A stretch of 64,000 nt of DNA from a bacterium (GTDB lineage: Bacteria > Bdellovibrionota > Bacteriovoracia > Bacteriovoracales > Bacteriovoracaceae). How positions within the stretch are numbered: the first letter of the stretch is position 1; every line of letters starts with the position of its first letter. The translations under genes were made by a program, and so were the position numbers. Below the pieces are notes generated by a model, which made no database searches, had not been told where the DNA came from, and saw only the letters and a list, made by a program, of their open reading frames with translations. Shown here piece after piece: positions 45,537-54,463 of this stretch. The stretch spans positions 1-64,000 of the forward strand of contig JAUHVL010000016.1 of NCBI GenBank assembly GCA_030425045.1, given 5' to 3'.

Positions 45537-46747
45537 TGTCCTTGCTCCCTCATATATCTATTCCATTCATTTTTTATATCTGAATGATTCCAATTGTCAG
45601 CGATTTCTTTGGCCTTATTTTCAATCCAAATATCTTTTGCTGTCTGTACCATAGTAGCATCATCTCGTTCTTCAGGTAATAGTTGAGCAATAATTTCATC
45701 TCTAAAACGATTTTCTTTGGCCATAAAACGAGCAATTTCATTGGCCATCATCTGCACTTCAAACTCCAGTAGTGTACTATTATGCTCAAATGTATCTTGT
45801 GAAAAATGTTTATAGGTCATATAACCCATGGTCATGGTCCCGCTGATCACTAGAATTCTTGAAACGAGGTTCTTTGAAAGCTGGATATTTGCCGTTAATC
45901 TTAATTCTCTTAGGATTTCCTCTTCGACTTCGTGATAGGGGCGGCTCATCCAATCAGAGAGCTTTTCTGGAGAAATATTGACACGATTTAGGTTTCCAAT
46001 GGGGATAATATCTAAGGCAACAGCGGCCAGAGATACAATTGATTTAAAACTCAGGCCAATCATTCTTAAACCTTTTGATTTAAAGTCTGCTCCCATGGTT
46101 GAGGCGGTTCTTCCTTGGTAAAACTTTCCAAGAGCTCCCGATACTCCATCTCGGTAGATTGTATCGAGATACCATTTATTTACGATATCTTTAGGGTTGC
46201 CATAGACCTTATACCAAAAGGCCAAAATACCTTTCGGGTTACTTCTTCCCATGAGAGCAAGGTGAGTAATATAGTCATCTAATTCTAGCCGGTTTACACC
46301 CGATCCCTCAGAGAAATTCCAACTTTCTAGTTTTCTCAAGATTTCATTCATTTCATCTTTTTGTGCAGTCCCAAGACTTGAGAGGTCATCAATTCTGGTA
46401 AAGTTTGATAGAGGAAATAATTTGTCAAAAAGTGCTACTTTTTCTTCTGCTGAATTGAGGTAATTGAGTTCTTGCATTTTTTCAATTAATTGTCCTCTTT
46501 CTATTAGCTGGGGAAAGTTTAAATTATTTTCAGTTACGATTCTATCGAGCTCGGCCCTGGCATTAGAATATCTTGAAAAAGAATACTCTCGACCACGAGA
46601 ACGGTTAAAAAACTTTTTAACAGCATCAGCACATGAGCTGACAAATCCTCTAGAGGAGGGAAGTCTTTGAGTCTTTTTTTCATATGTGCTGGTAACTTGA
46701 GCACAGCTTGAAAAAAATAAAAATGTTAAGACGAGTACCGTTTTCAA
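45533..46747 (-). CDS. lipoprotein with membrane-like segments
   Basis: The 404-residue product begins with a lipoprotein signal (VLVLTFLFFSSC, lipobox FSSC). The body is helical. Two apolar stretches, SFKSIVSLAAVALDIIPIG (about 225-243) and LVSRILVISGTMTMGYM (about 295-311), could sit in or on a membrane. No enzyme motif is seen. It starts two bases after the stop of the 856-codon lipoprotein gene and overlaps the next gene by 4 bases, so it is the second gene of a tightly packed operon. It may be part of a multi-protein envelope complex. Confidence 0.72.
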   Translation of the reverse strand: MKTVLVLTFLFFSSCAQVTSTYEKKTQRLPSSRGFVSSCADAVKKFFNRSRGREYSFSRYSNARAELDRIVTENNLNFPQLIERGQLIEKMQELNYLNSAEEKVALFDKLFPLSNFTRIDDLSSLGTAQKDEMNEILRKLESWNFSEGSGVNRLELDDYITHLALMGRSNPKGILAFWYKVYGNPKDIVNKWYLDTIYRDGVSGALGKFYQGRTASTMGADFKSKGLRMIGLSFKSIVSLAAVALDIIPIGNLNRVNISPEKLSDWMSRPYHEVEEEILRELRLTANIQLSKNLVSRILVISGTMTMGYMTYKHFSQDTFEHNSTLLEFEVQMMANEIARFMAKENRFRDEIIAQLLPEERDDATMVQTAKDIWIENKAKEIADNWNHSDIKNEWNRYMREQGQ

Positions 46748-46749
46748 TA

Positions 46750-49311
46750 CTATTCCTGTCTATCGTTTTCGAAATCACGAAGTAAGTTATAAACATGATT
46801 TCTTCTTAGAAGGTTTCTAAATGCACAAACATGATCTCTGTTTTGTACTCTTAACAAACGCCTTTTTGCGAGATCATTATTTCTATTACCTAAATAGTTT
46901 CTCAAGTGTTGAATATAATTTAGCATCAAACGATCAAAGCTCTCGTCAAGAGGCTCACCATCGAGTGAGTTATCACCATTTGGAGTATTTAAAACTGAGC
47001 CCATACAAAGGGGAGCAAACTTGGTTTTCTTTTTAAATGCGAGAGATTGAATACAAAGTCTATTAGAGAATTGTTCTATAGATCCCCAATAGTCATCAAG
47101 AAATTGTGGTTTTCTATAGCTAAAATTTTCTAAAAAATATCTCTCTGGATATAAAAGAGCGTAGGAGAGTGGTTCGTAGAGACCTAAACTTGGATTAAGT
47201 GAATCTCTAAGAAAAGCTTCTATAGTATGGTAGCGTTCACCATTACTAGCACCTTTCATATGGCGGATGACTCCTACATAACTATCAGAAAAAAGCTCTT
47301 CTAGGGCCCGTAAATTATTTTCGTGAACAATCATTGCAGAATTGAGTTGTTGTTCTATTTCAACAGGATTGGTGCTGTAGGAAGTATTTAGTGCGGAAGA
47401 AATAACTTCTTGTCCGGCCAAAACAAAAGCATACTTTTGAAATTTATCGAGGTCTTCGAGGTTTCGCACTTTATCGGCATATTCAAACTTCACCATGGTT
47501 TCAACACGGGCCTGTAAAAAAGTATCTCTTTGTAAAAGAATATTAAATTCGTCATAAACAGTATCAATAATGACATTATATTGAGAGGTGATGTCGGCAC
47601 TTTCAGCTAAGCGAGTAATTTCTTCTTCAATACGGGGATCGCCTGCTTCAAATTGGTTTTGGATATCCATCACCGCACGAATTAATCCTTGTAATTGCTC
47701 GAAGCCTTTAATGATATTATCGATACTGGCAATTGTTTTGGCCGTGAAAGAGAGGATTTCTATATCGAGGTTTTGACTTTCATCGAGGGCCTTTTCTCTA
47801 TAGATATCATAGACTCTTCTTAAGTATCTTCTCACATTAATGAGAGCTTGTTTTACCGTGACTCTGGTATCGGTTATGGCCTCAGTGGTTAAGTTGGGAA
47901 TATCAATGATAAATCTTTTTCTAAAATAACTTCTTGCCTGAGCTTCAGCTCTTTCCGTAATTGTTGAAACTCTCGATCTTAAAATATCATAAAGAGCATC
48001 GGGATCATTAAACTCTTTAATCCACTGGGGATCGTTAATTCTATCGTTACTTCCTGCCGTTTGAGCATATTCTTCAAAACGAAGACCTGTTGGAGTCCCG
48101 TCAGAAGAGAAGGCCTCTGGAGGTAAGCGGTCTCGTCCAATTAAAAAATAGGGCATTAATTCAGGAGTGACACCAGTCCATAAAAAGAAATTGACGTCAC
48201 CACGATTACTTCTTTGAAACCCACCAACAATTGTTTCGACCAACGTTTTAATTACAGTGTTGAGCATAAATGTCTTTTTACCTTGAAGATCAACTTGTGC
48301 ATCAAGGTCAACTTGATAGTTATTAAGTTGTGCTTTTAAATTGTTTACGTTTTGTAAAAACTCTGTGACGTTATCTAAAATTGTATTTTTGTACTGAGCA
48401 TCTTGGAGAAGTTTCGGCTCCACTCCAAACATAACCTTTAATAACCAACGACTAACAATATCGGTATCACGTGAGAGAACGAGGTATCCTTCAAAAGGAT
48501 TATTTGCTTCTCTTTTTATATCTTGTTCATTTTGCTTAAGGTACTCAAGCATACTTTTGGCATCAACTGCTTTACAGTAGCTTTCCGTCACAGACTCTAC
48601 AATACAAGAAAGAGAGAGAAAATATTCTGAGTTGTTGATTCTTGTTAAGGCGTTTGCAAATCTTTTTTCGCGAAAAACTGAAATTAAATTTGTTAATGTT
48701 TGATCCACACCACCTGAAAGTAAAATATCTCCACCAGCATAGGATGATGCCAATCTTATGGCACTGGTTACAATTGTTTGAAGAGTATTAGGATTATTAT
48801 AAAGACATTGTTGATGATTCGGGAGCTCACTTAAAAAACCATTAAGTAAGTTTAACCCATACTCTGAGCGATCAACGGTTGTTGAATTTTCTCTGTAGAA
48901 TTCAATTCTATTGTAGACATTATCTAGAGTTTTACCAAAAAGTGTATTAATGAGAACACCACTTCCATTATTGGAAATTGCCGATTGGGTGAGAGTGTTT
49001 AAATCAGAAAGACCCGTATCTTTTTTCTCTTGTAGCTCGGGTGCATTTGTTGCTACTGGAAATGTTTGAAGGACATTGATTAATGATTCACAACCAGTCT
49101 GATTACGAAGTTGATTGATGGCATCTTGTAAATCTTTTGATGCTGACATGGCATCATTCACCCAAGTTCCTTTTGAAACACAACTCCCACCAAAATTATA
49201 AGAAGCCGGTAATCGATTATTACTTTTTTTAGGTGAACTCTTCGAAACGGTCTTTTGATTAAAACAACCGGAGAGAAAAAATGTCATTATTAATAAAATA
49301 ATATATTTCAT
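46750..49311 (-). CDS. large lipoprotein of unknown function
   Basis: I place the start at the ATG at 49311 (853 residues); an in-frame TTG at 49320 would overlap the promoter's downstream edge. The product starts with MKYIILLIMTFFLSGC (lipobox LSGC). The mature part is almost entirely helical, rich in Asn, Gln and Arg, with long stretches that look like coiled coils and few cysteines apart from SCIVESVTESYC and a pair near the C-terminus. No domain recognised. It leads the operon that continues with a second lipoprotein, a secreted protein and a ceramidase-like enzyme. No Shine-Dalgarno is evident before the ATG, and the promoter is very close. Confidence 0.75.
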   Translation of the reverse strand: MKYIILLIMTFFLSGCFNQKTVSKSSPKKSNNRLPASYNFGGSCVSKGTWVNDAMSASKDLQDAINQLRNQTGCESLINVLQTFPVATNAPELQEKKDTGLSDLNTLTQSAISNNGSGVLINTLFGKTLDNVYNRIEFYRENSTTVDRSEYGLNLLNGFLSELPNHQQCLYNNPNTLQTIVTSAIRLASSYAGGDILLSGGVDQTLTNLISVFREKRFANALTRINNSEYFLSLSCIVESVTESYCKAVDAKSMLEYLKQNEQDIKREANNPFEGYLVLSRDTDIVSRWLLKVMFGVEPKLLQDAQYKNTILDNVTEFLQNVNNLKAQLNNYQVDLDAQVDLQGKKTFMLNTVIKTLVETIVGGFQRSNRGDVNFFLWTGVTPELMPYFLIGRDRLPPEAFSSDGTPTGLRFEEYAQTAGSNDRINDPQWIKEFNDPDALYDILRSRVSTITERAEAQARSYFRKRFIIDIPNLTTEAITDTRVTVKQALINVRRYLRRVYDIYREKALDESQNLDIEILSFTAKTIASIDNIIKGFEQLQGLIRAVMDIQNQFEAGDPRIEEEITRLAESADITSQYNVIIDTVYDEFNILLQRDTFLQARVETMVKFEYADKVRNLEDLDKFQKYAFVLAGQEVISSALNTSYSTNPVEIEQQLNSAMIVHENNLRALEELFSDSYVGVIRHMKGASNGERYHTIEAFLRDSLNPSLGLYEPLSYALLYPERYFLENFSYRKPQFLDDYWGSIEQFSNRLCIQSLAFKKKTKFAPLCMGSVLNTPNGDNSLDGEPLDESFDRLMLNYIQHLRNYLGNRNNDLAKRRLLRVQNRDHVCAFRNLLRRNHVYNLLRDFENDRQE

Positions 49312-49320
49312 ATCAATCAA

Positions 49321-49348
49321 TTATCGGTCATTCCCTAACTTTAATTTA
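49321..49348 (-). promoter_or_regulatory. sigma-28-like promoter of the envelope operon
   Basis: The minus strand reads TAAA (49348-49345), 16 nt, ACCGATAA (49328-49321). It is the same arrangement as at 5835. The -10 block ends 9 bases before the ATG at 49311, so the transcript would have almost no leader. Confidence 0.5.
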
Positions 49349-49419
49349 GGTACGTCCACACTTTTGGGACTCTGGGAGTCATTACTTGACACATTTAGTC
49401 CCAAAAGTGTGGACGTACC
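49349..49419. repeat. perfect 23-bp inverted repeat
   Basis: Arms at 49349-49371 and 49397-49419 are perfect reverse complements (23 of 23), starting GGTACGTCCACA on the left, with a 25-base spacer. The inner part also allows a rival small hairpin, GACTC-TGG-GAGTC (49368-49380). The left arm touches the -35 block of the envelope-operon promoter and the right arm touches the flagellin terminator. It is not followed by a T run on the side where a terminator would need one, so an operator or recombination site is more likely. Confidence 0.85.
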
Positions 49420-49447
49420 AAAAAAAAACCCTCTATTCAGAGGGTTT
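49420..49447 (-). terminator. Rho-independent terminator of flagellin gene
   Basis: AAACCCTCT, loop ATTC and AGAGGGTTT form a 9-bp stem. On the minus strand it is followed by at least eight T. A T run also flanks the other side, so it can act in both directions. Confidence 0.88.
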
Positions 49448-49489
49448 ATTTTTTTTAAATAAAGGAGAGATTTAAAAAATCTCTTAACT

Positions 49490-50323
49490 TTATCCAATAA
49501 GCTTAAGAGCGTTAGATCCTTGAGCGTTCGCTTGAGAAAGAACAGCTGTACCAGCATTATTAAGAATAGATAATTTAGCATTCTTAGCTGTTTCAGCGGC
49601 ATAATCCGTATCACGGATTTGAGAATTCGCAGAACTCAAGTTTTCACTACTAACTTGCAGGTTTTGGATAGTTGACGTTAGTCTGTTTTGTTTCGCACCA
49701 AGTTCCGCTCTTTGTCCCGAAACTTTAGTAATAGCAGCGTCTAGAGCAGCTAATCCATTTTGTGCGAATTCTTTGTTTTCAACACTTAACTCATTTACTC
49801 CTAAAGAGCCAGCTGTAGAATTTAATTGAGCAGCGTTGAATTTAATCCTATCCTGGAAGTCGTTATTGTTAATACCGATCTGGAAATCATACTGTTGTCC
49901 AGTTCCGTCTAATAGCTTACGGCCGTTAAATTCGGTAACTTGTGAAATCCTTTCAATTTCTTGCTTCAGGTTTTGATATTCAAGGTTCGTAAACTGTCTT
50001 TCTTGTTGTCCAACAGTATCCGAAGCTGCTTGAACTGAAAGTTCTCTCATTCTATTCAGAATGTTTGAAATTTCATTCAGACCACCTTCTGCAGTTTGAA
50101 TCATAGAAATACCGTCGTTAGCATTTCTCTCAGCCTGATTCAAGCCTCTCACCTGAGCCTTCAACTTTTCACTAATGGCCAAACCTGCAGCATCATCAGC
50201 AGATTTAACGATCCGTGTACCAGAAGAAAGTTTGTTGAGGGTTTCGCCTTGAGCGCGGCTGGTGTTACCTAATGTCCTCTGTGCAGACATGGAAGTAACA
50301 TTTGTGTTAATACGCAAACCCAT
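49490..50323 (-). CDS. fliC: flagellin
   Basis: The 277-residue protein is a short flagellin with both conserved ends. The N-terminus has INTNVTSMSAQRTL, LNKLSSGTRIVKSADDAAGLAISEKL (read in parts) and IQTAEGGLNEI. The C-terminus has AELGAKQNRL, DTDYAAETAKNAKLSIL and SQANAQGSNALKLIG. Only about 60 residues separate the two, so the surface-exposed D2/D3 domains are nearly absent. It has no signal peptide, as expected for export by the flagellar type III system. AAGGAGGATC is an ideal ribosome site. No other flagellar gene lies in the window; flagellin genes are often dispersed in such genomes. Confidence 0.97.
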   Translation of the reverse strand: MGLRINTNVTSMSAQRTLGNTSRAQGETLNKLSSGTRIVKSADDAAGLAISEKLKAQVRGLNQAERNANDGISMIQTAEGGLNEISNILNRMRELSVQAASDTVGQQERQFTNLEYQNLKQEIERISQVTEFNGRKLLDGTGQQYDFQIGINNNDFQDRIKFNAAQLNSTAGSLGVNELSVENKEFAQNGLAALDAAITKVSGQRAELGAKQNRLTSTIQNLQVSSENLSSANSQIRDTDYAAETAKNAKLSILNNAGTAVLSQANAQGSNALKLIG

Positions 50324-50421
50324 AGATCCTCCTTGTTGTCTGGCCCCTACCTTGGAACTTAACCCTTCTAACCGTGAGGATCAATGAGCATACTGCTCTC
50401 TTGTGTTCAAATCTTTGCGTT

Positions 50422-50442
50422 ACTTAATCACCGTGATTAAGT
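50422..50442. promoter_or_regulatory. 21-bp palindrome upstream of flagellin
   Basis: ACTTAATCAC, one central base, GTGATTAAGT. The two 10-base arms are perfect. It lies about 100 bases before the flagellin ATG and is the size expected for a dimeric repressor or activator site. In RNA it could also form a leader hairpin. Confidence 0.5.
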
Positions 50443-50453
50443 GTTCATGAATC

Positions 50454-50480
50454 TCATCGGAGGTGGAAAATTCTTCTTAA
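50454..50480 (-). promoter_or_regulatory. possible sigma-28 promoter of flagellin
   Basis: The minus strand has TTAA, 15 nt, TCCGATGA, matching the consensus -10 block at 6 of 8 positions. If used, the palindrome at 50422-50442 would be in the 5' leader. Confidence 0.3.
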
Positions 50481-50543
50481 GAAAAAATTGCCGATTTTTT
50501 AAAAAAATTGTCTTACGAAAAGGCTCTGGTTTTTATTTTTGTT

Positions 50544-50571
50544 TAAAAAAAAGCGCTAACTTTACCGAAAA
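50544..50571 (+). promoter_or_regulatory. possible sigma-28-like promoter
   Basis: TAAA, 16 nt, ACCGAAAA. The bases CTAACTTTACCGAAAA here match 15 of 16 with the site before the gene at 60845. It ends six bases before the ATG at 50578, so it would give a leaderless transcript; the purine run may instead be the ribosome site. Confidence 0.25.
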
Positions 50572-50577
50572 GAAAGT

Positions 50578-53346
50578 ATGAGTATGGATGGAAAAAAGCC
50601 ATTAATTTTCTTCGAACCAATGTCTGATACATTAAAGAAACTCTATGAAGTTATAGAGCCTAATGCTGAAGATGAAGGGATCGAAATTTATGTAGTAGAA
50701 GATATATCTGAGATGACTCAGCTCATTCCTACTATTGGTCAAGCTTTAGTCTTAGCTTCCAGTCCAAAAAAATGCGCTATGATGATGCAACAAAATCGTA
50801 GGGCGATAAAAAAGATTAAAACGAAAATTATTCTACTCTCACCAAAAACTATTCCACGAAAGATCCTAGAGAAATTTATGAAGCTAGGATTAACAGAATG
50901 TGTGGTGGAACCAGTTAACCCAAAAACACTTCTTTATAAAGTGAGACTTTTTTTACGTTCTATTGTGACTAAAAAAGAAGAAGCAGGCTTTAACGATAAA
51001 ACTGATGTTAGTTCTGATAGTATGAATTCCCAAAACCAAGGGGGAGGAAGTAAGAGGTTTAAAAAAGATCAAGAAAATGAAGAAGAATCGAATAGTGATG
51101 TAAAAGAGAAAAAGAAAAGAGAAGAAGTGACCATGGAGGATTACTCCAAGGGTATTAAAAAAGATAAAAGTGAAGAAGAGCCTATTGATAATTATTATCG
51201 TGGGGAAATGAAAAAGAAAGAAGAAGTAGAGTTAGAAGAGGAAGAGGAAAAACCTAAAAAAGCTTATCAAGAAGAAGCGATTGATACTAACTATAAAGGT
51301 AATATTTCAACTGAAGAATTAGACATAGAAGAAGATGAGGTGGGCAAAGTTGATATGCCAGACTTTGGGGATAGAGAAAGAGATGAACTAGAAGATCTTC
51401 GCCATAGTATGGCCCTTGAAGTTGAAGACGATTTAGGAAAAAGAAAAGAAAGTGAGTTTGATGATAGTCAGATTGACTCTCATATGAAAGGTAAGCTTTC
51501 AACAGACCAACTCGATGTCGAAGATGATGAACCAAAGACCAAAGAAAGAGAAAATTCTGACGAAGAGATCGATAATTATATGCGTGGAGAGAGCTCTTCC
51601 GCTTCCCTTAACGTAGAAGACGATGAGAAATCGGCAACACAAGAAAGAGAAAATTCAGTTGATAGGGGAGGTCACTATAAAGGTGAGATTTCTCAAGGTT
51701 TGGATATTGAGGATGATGCTTCAGAAAAAGAGATTAGATTAGAAGAAGAAAAAGAAGAAGAAATTGATAAAAAGAAAAAGCCTAAACTTGATCTTGTTGA
51801 TGATGAAAATATTTATAATCGCGAGTTAAGCGAAGAAGAAAAAGAAAAACAAGAAAGAGATAGAAAAGCCGCTTTAGATCTCATCGATGAGATGGAAGAT
51901 TTTAAGAAAAAGCAAGAACTTGATATTATTGAAGATGAACCTGAAGATAAAAAAAGGGATGCGAAAGCAGATCAAATTGATGGTTACATGAGAGGAGGTG
52001 CTGCTAAAAAAGACCTCGACCTTATGGAAGATGATGAAGATATTTATGCTCGCGATGAAAAAGAACAGCAAGAGCATAGTGAGAAAGAAAAAACGGCTAA
52101 ACTCGATTTGATAGATGATGCTGAAGAAAAAGAGAAAAAAGATACAGCCGAAGAAGACCAAAACCTCGATGACCTTTTTAAAAGAGCTGAACGATTGGCC
52201 GTTGTTGATGATGATCCTCGTGAGAGAGAAAAAGCAGAGAGAGAAGAAGAGGATGATCGAGAGCGTAGAAAGTCGAACTTCCAAGAAGAAGAACAGGGTA
52301 ATATGAGAGGTAAAGCCGGAGAAACTGAAAAGTTTGAAGACGGCTATAATAAGTCGAATAATAAAGCAGAACATATCCAAACTCATTACTCGAGTAAGGA
52401 AAGTGTTAGGCATGATGAAAAGTATGACTGGGATGTTCAATGGGAAAAGCAAGATAAAGAAAAGGAGGATGATAAAGGTCCTCAAGAAGAGAAATCTTTA
52501 ATTTTTGAACAAGAAGATCTCGGTGAACAAACAATAAACTATAAAAAATTAAAAGATGAGTTCGATGGCATCACGATTGATCGTGAAGCTGAAGGGGAAA
52601 AGAAAATTCAGACAGAATTTTCTGAAATTGCAGAAGTTAAGACATTTACAAAAACAGTTCTCGATGAAAATCTCCAGGAAGTTGAAATGGAGTTTGAGGA
52701 TGTTGTAATTGAGGAAGACCTTGAAGAGCCAGAGCAAAAAGTTTTTGAGCCTAAACCTGCTGGAATAGATATCTGTATACGAACTTTATCTTTATATATG
52801 GATAAAAAAACAACTTTGGAACAAGTTAACGAGTTTGTCGCTTCTAATATTTATCAACTCTATGGTGGAAAAACCGTCTTTTTTAAGAAGAATAAAGATA
52901 AGAAAGAAGATTTAGATTTTGTTATATTGCAAAATGGATATATTACAACACCTAACGAAGAAGCTCTTGAGGGTGAAGCTTTAGAAGAAGTGACCACAAA
53001 GTGGAATGAAATCTATACTGAACATTATAAAACATGGAAAGAGGCGAGACTTCCCGTTTGGAGTGATGAAACCTTTCAAGAAAAAGAAATTCAATTCATT
53101 TTTCCCTATTATGAAGCAGGTGATTGTATTGGTATAGGTGTCGTCTTTTTTGAAGATGGCTTTATACAAGAGAATACCGCCACTGTAGAAATGGTGATGG
53201 AGGTTTGTCGTGGTGTCTTTTTACAAGAATTGCACAAAACAGAAGGTGAGGAGAGGGTCATTGATCAAAAGCCAAAAGCAGGTAAAAAGCCAGGCAAGAA
53301 GAAGAAAGGATTTTTTGGAAGTTTAATAGATAAAATAGCAGGATAA
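50578..53346 (+). CDS. pseudo-receiver scaffold protein with acidic repeats
   Basis: The 922-residue protein has three zones. Residues 1-130 resemble a receiver fold (PLIFFEPMSD, ALVLASSPKK, KIILLSPKT, CVVEPVNPKTLLYKV), but the phosphorylated aspartate position is not acidic. Residues about 140-720 are highly charged and contain a recurring motif of the form ID-x-Y-x-RG followed 10-14 residues later by LD(I/V)EDDE, with about seven full copies and many partial ones. Residues about 735-900 form a globular C-terminal domain that could be GAF-like (GIDICIRTLSLYM, EIQFIFPYYEAGDCIGIGVVF), then a lysine-rich end. No membrane segment. Probably an adaptor that binds repeated partners; it leads a three-gene signalling unit. 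Confidence 0.65.
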   Translation: MSMDGKKPLIFFEPMSDTLKKLYEVIEPNAEDEGIEIYVVEDISEMTQLIPTIGQALVLASSPKKCAMMMQQNRRAIKKIKTKIILLSPKTIPRKILEKFMKLGLTECVVEPVNPKTLLYKVRLFLRSIVTKKEEAGFNDKTDVSSDSMNSQNQGGGSKRFKKDQENEEESNSDVKEKKKREEVTMEDYSKGIKKDKSEEEPIDNYYRGEMKKKEEVELEEEEEKPKKAYQEEAIDTNYKGNISTEELDIEEDEVGKVDMPDFGDRERDELEDLRHSMALEVEDDLGKRKESEFDDSQIDSHMKGKLSTDQLDVEDDEPKTKERENSDEEIDNYMRGESSSASLNVEDDEKSATQERENSVDRGGHYKGEISQGLDIEDDASEKEIRLEEEKEEEIDKKKKPKLDLVDDENIYNRELSEEEKEKQERDRKAALDLIDEMEDFKKKQELDIIEDEPEDKKRDAKADQIDGYMRGGAAKKDLDLMEDDEDIYARDEKEQQEHSEKEKTAKLDLIDDAEEKEKKDTAEEDQNLDDLFKRAERLAVVDDDPREREKAEREEEDDRERRKSNFQEEEQGNMRGKAGETEKFEDGYNKSNNKAEHIQTHYSSKESVRHDEKYDWDVQWEKQDKEKEDDKGPQEEKSLIFEQEDLGEQTINYKKLKDEFDGITIDREAEGEKKIQTEFSEIAEVKTFTKTVLDENLQEVEMEFEDVVIEEDLEEPEQKVFEPKPAGIDICIRTLSLYMDKKTTLEQVNEFVASNIYQLYGGKTVFFKKNKDKKEDLDFVILQNGYITTPNEEALEGEALEEVTTKWNEIYTEHYKTWKEARLPVWSDETFQEKEIQFIFPYYEAGDCIGIGVVFFEDGFIQENTATVEMVMEVCRGVFLQELHKTEGEERVIDQKPKAGKKPGKKKKGFFGSLIDKIAG

Positions 53347-53349
53347 AAA

Positions 53350-54438
53350 ATGTCTGAAGGTAAAGAATATTTTGTTATCGATAAAAAGTTCTTAGGGGAT
53401 CCTAATACGGAACCTCTATTTCCTTTTCATTTATACGTTTATAATCCCGCTTCACAACAGTACAGCACCTATCTTCATGCCAATAGTCCGTTGATTAAAG
53501 ACAAGAGAGTTTTTCTCGAACAAATAATTGATAAAGGGGGAAAGGTCGCCGTTTCTATGAAACAAAAAAGAACTTTCCTTGTTCATGGAGATGTAAAAGA
53601 AGAAGATATTGAAGATTTGGTTGAAGAGCCTGTTCATGAACTCGTTTTAAAAAGAGAAAAAATGCTTAAAGAGCTTGAACAAAAACAGGCGGAAGGTAAG
53701 TTTCATTTTAAAAAAGAGTTTAAAGAAGCTACGACGAAAAAAAGCGGTTCATTTCAGGTCCTAATAGATCAAGCTCGCTTAGAGATTCAAACTTTAAGTG
53801 TGACAAGATCTCATACAGTCAGTCTTGCGGTCTATTTAGCAGAACATTTATTAGTTGAAGATAATTTTATTAATAGAGTAGTTGCCTTTTCCTATCATTT
53901 AGCAAAAAGCTGTGGCATGGATGATGATCAGGCTATTGGCGATATTGTTTGTGCTGCCTATTTATCTCATCTAGGACAAACTCAAGTTGACTTTGAGTAC
54001 TCTCATATTCCTCAGCTTAAAATGAATGGTTTGCAACAAAAAGAATTTAGAAAGCATCCTGCTCTTTCACAGCATTTAATTAGAAAATCAGGCTTGTTGA
54101 TAAGTGAAAGATGCAACCAGCTTATTGTCCAACATCATGAAAGATTTGATGGGAATGGGTATCCTGATAAGAAAAAAGGTGATCATATTGAGCCACTTGC
54201 TCTTGTTCTTGGAGCAGCCTCTCATATTTTAGAGTTTCAAACAGGAAGAGTGACAGGAACAGAAGTCTCTATGCGAGCAATTATTAATTGTTTTAAAAAT
54301 GATGCCCCTATGACTGGATTAGAGGTGGAATTTGGCAAGGTTATATACGATAATTTACTTAATATGTTTGAAGATGAGAACTTAAGTGAAGCTGAGGGCT
54401 CCAGTTCTGATACTGAAGAAACCAAGCAAGCTGCTTAA
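53350..54438 (+). CDS. HD-GYP-type protein with degenerate HD motif
   Basis: The 362-residue protein has an N-terminal region of about 130 residues and an HD-GYP domain from about 150 to 345. The GYP part is intact (VQHHERFDGNGYPDKKKG, about 259-276), but the HD(I)GK motif that binds metal in c-di-GMP phosphodiesterases reads YLSHLGQT (about 204-211): His to Ser, Asp to His, Lys to Gln. It may therefore bind c-di-GMP or a partner without cleaving. It starts 3 bases after the 922-residue gene stop and precedes a CheY-like gene, so the three are one operon. Confidence 0.85.
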   Translation: MSEGKEYFVIDKKFLGDPNTEPLFPFHLYVYNPASQQYSTYLHANSPLIKDKRVFLEQIIDKGGKVAVSMKQKRTFLVHGDVKEEDIEDLVEEPVHELVLKREKMLKELEQKQAEGKFHFKKEFKEATTKKSGSFQVLIDQARLEIQTLSVTRSHTVSLAVYLAEHLLVEDNFINRVVAFSYHLAKSCGMDDDQAIGDIVCAAYLSHLGQTQVDFEYSHIPQLKMNGLQQKEFRKHPALSQHLIRKSGLLISERCNQLIVQHHERFDGNGYPDKKKGDHIEPLALVLGAASHILEFQTGRVTGTEVSMRAIINCFKNDAPMTGLEVEFGKVIYDNLLNMFEDENLSEAEGSSSDTEETKQAA

Positions 54439-54463
54439 GTACTTTATTAAGTAGGAGAGACCT

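Noticed and set aside
51874-52485. 203-residue hydrophobic open frame on the minus strand
   Set aside because: It is antisense to the Glu/Lys-rich part of the 922-residue gene. GAA and AAA codons read backwards give Phe and Leu, which explains the apparent membrane protein.
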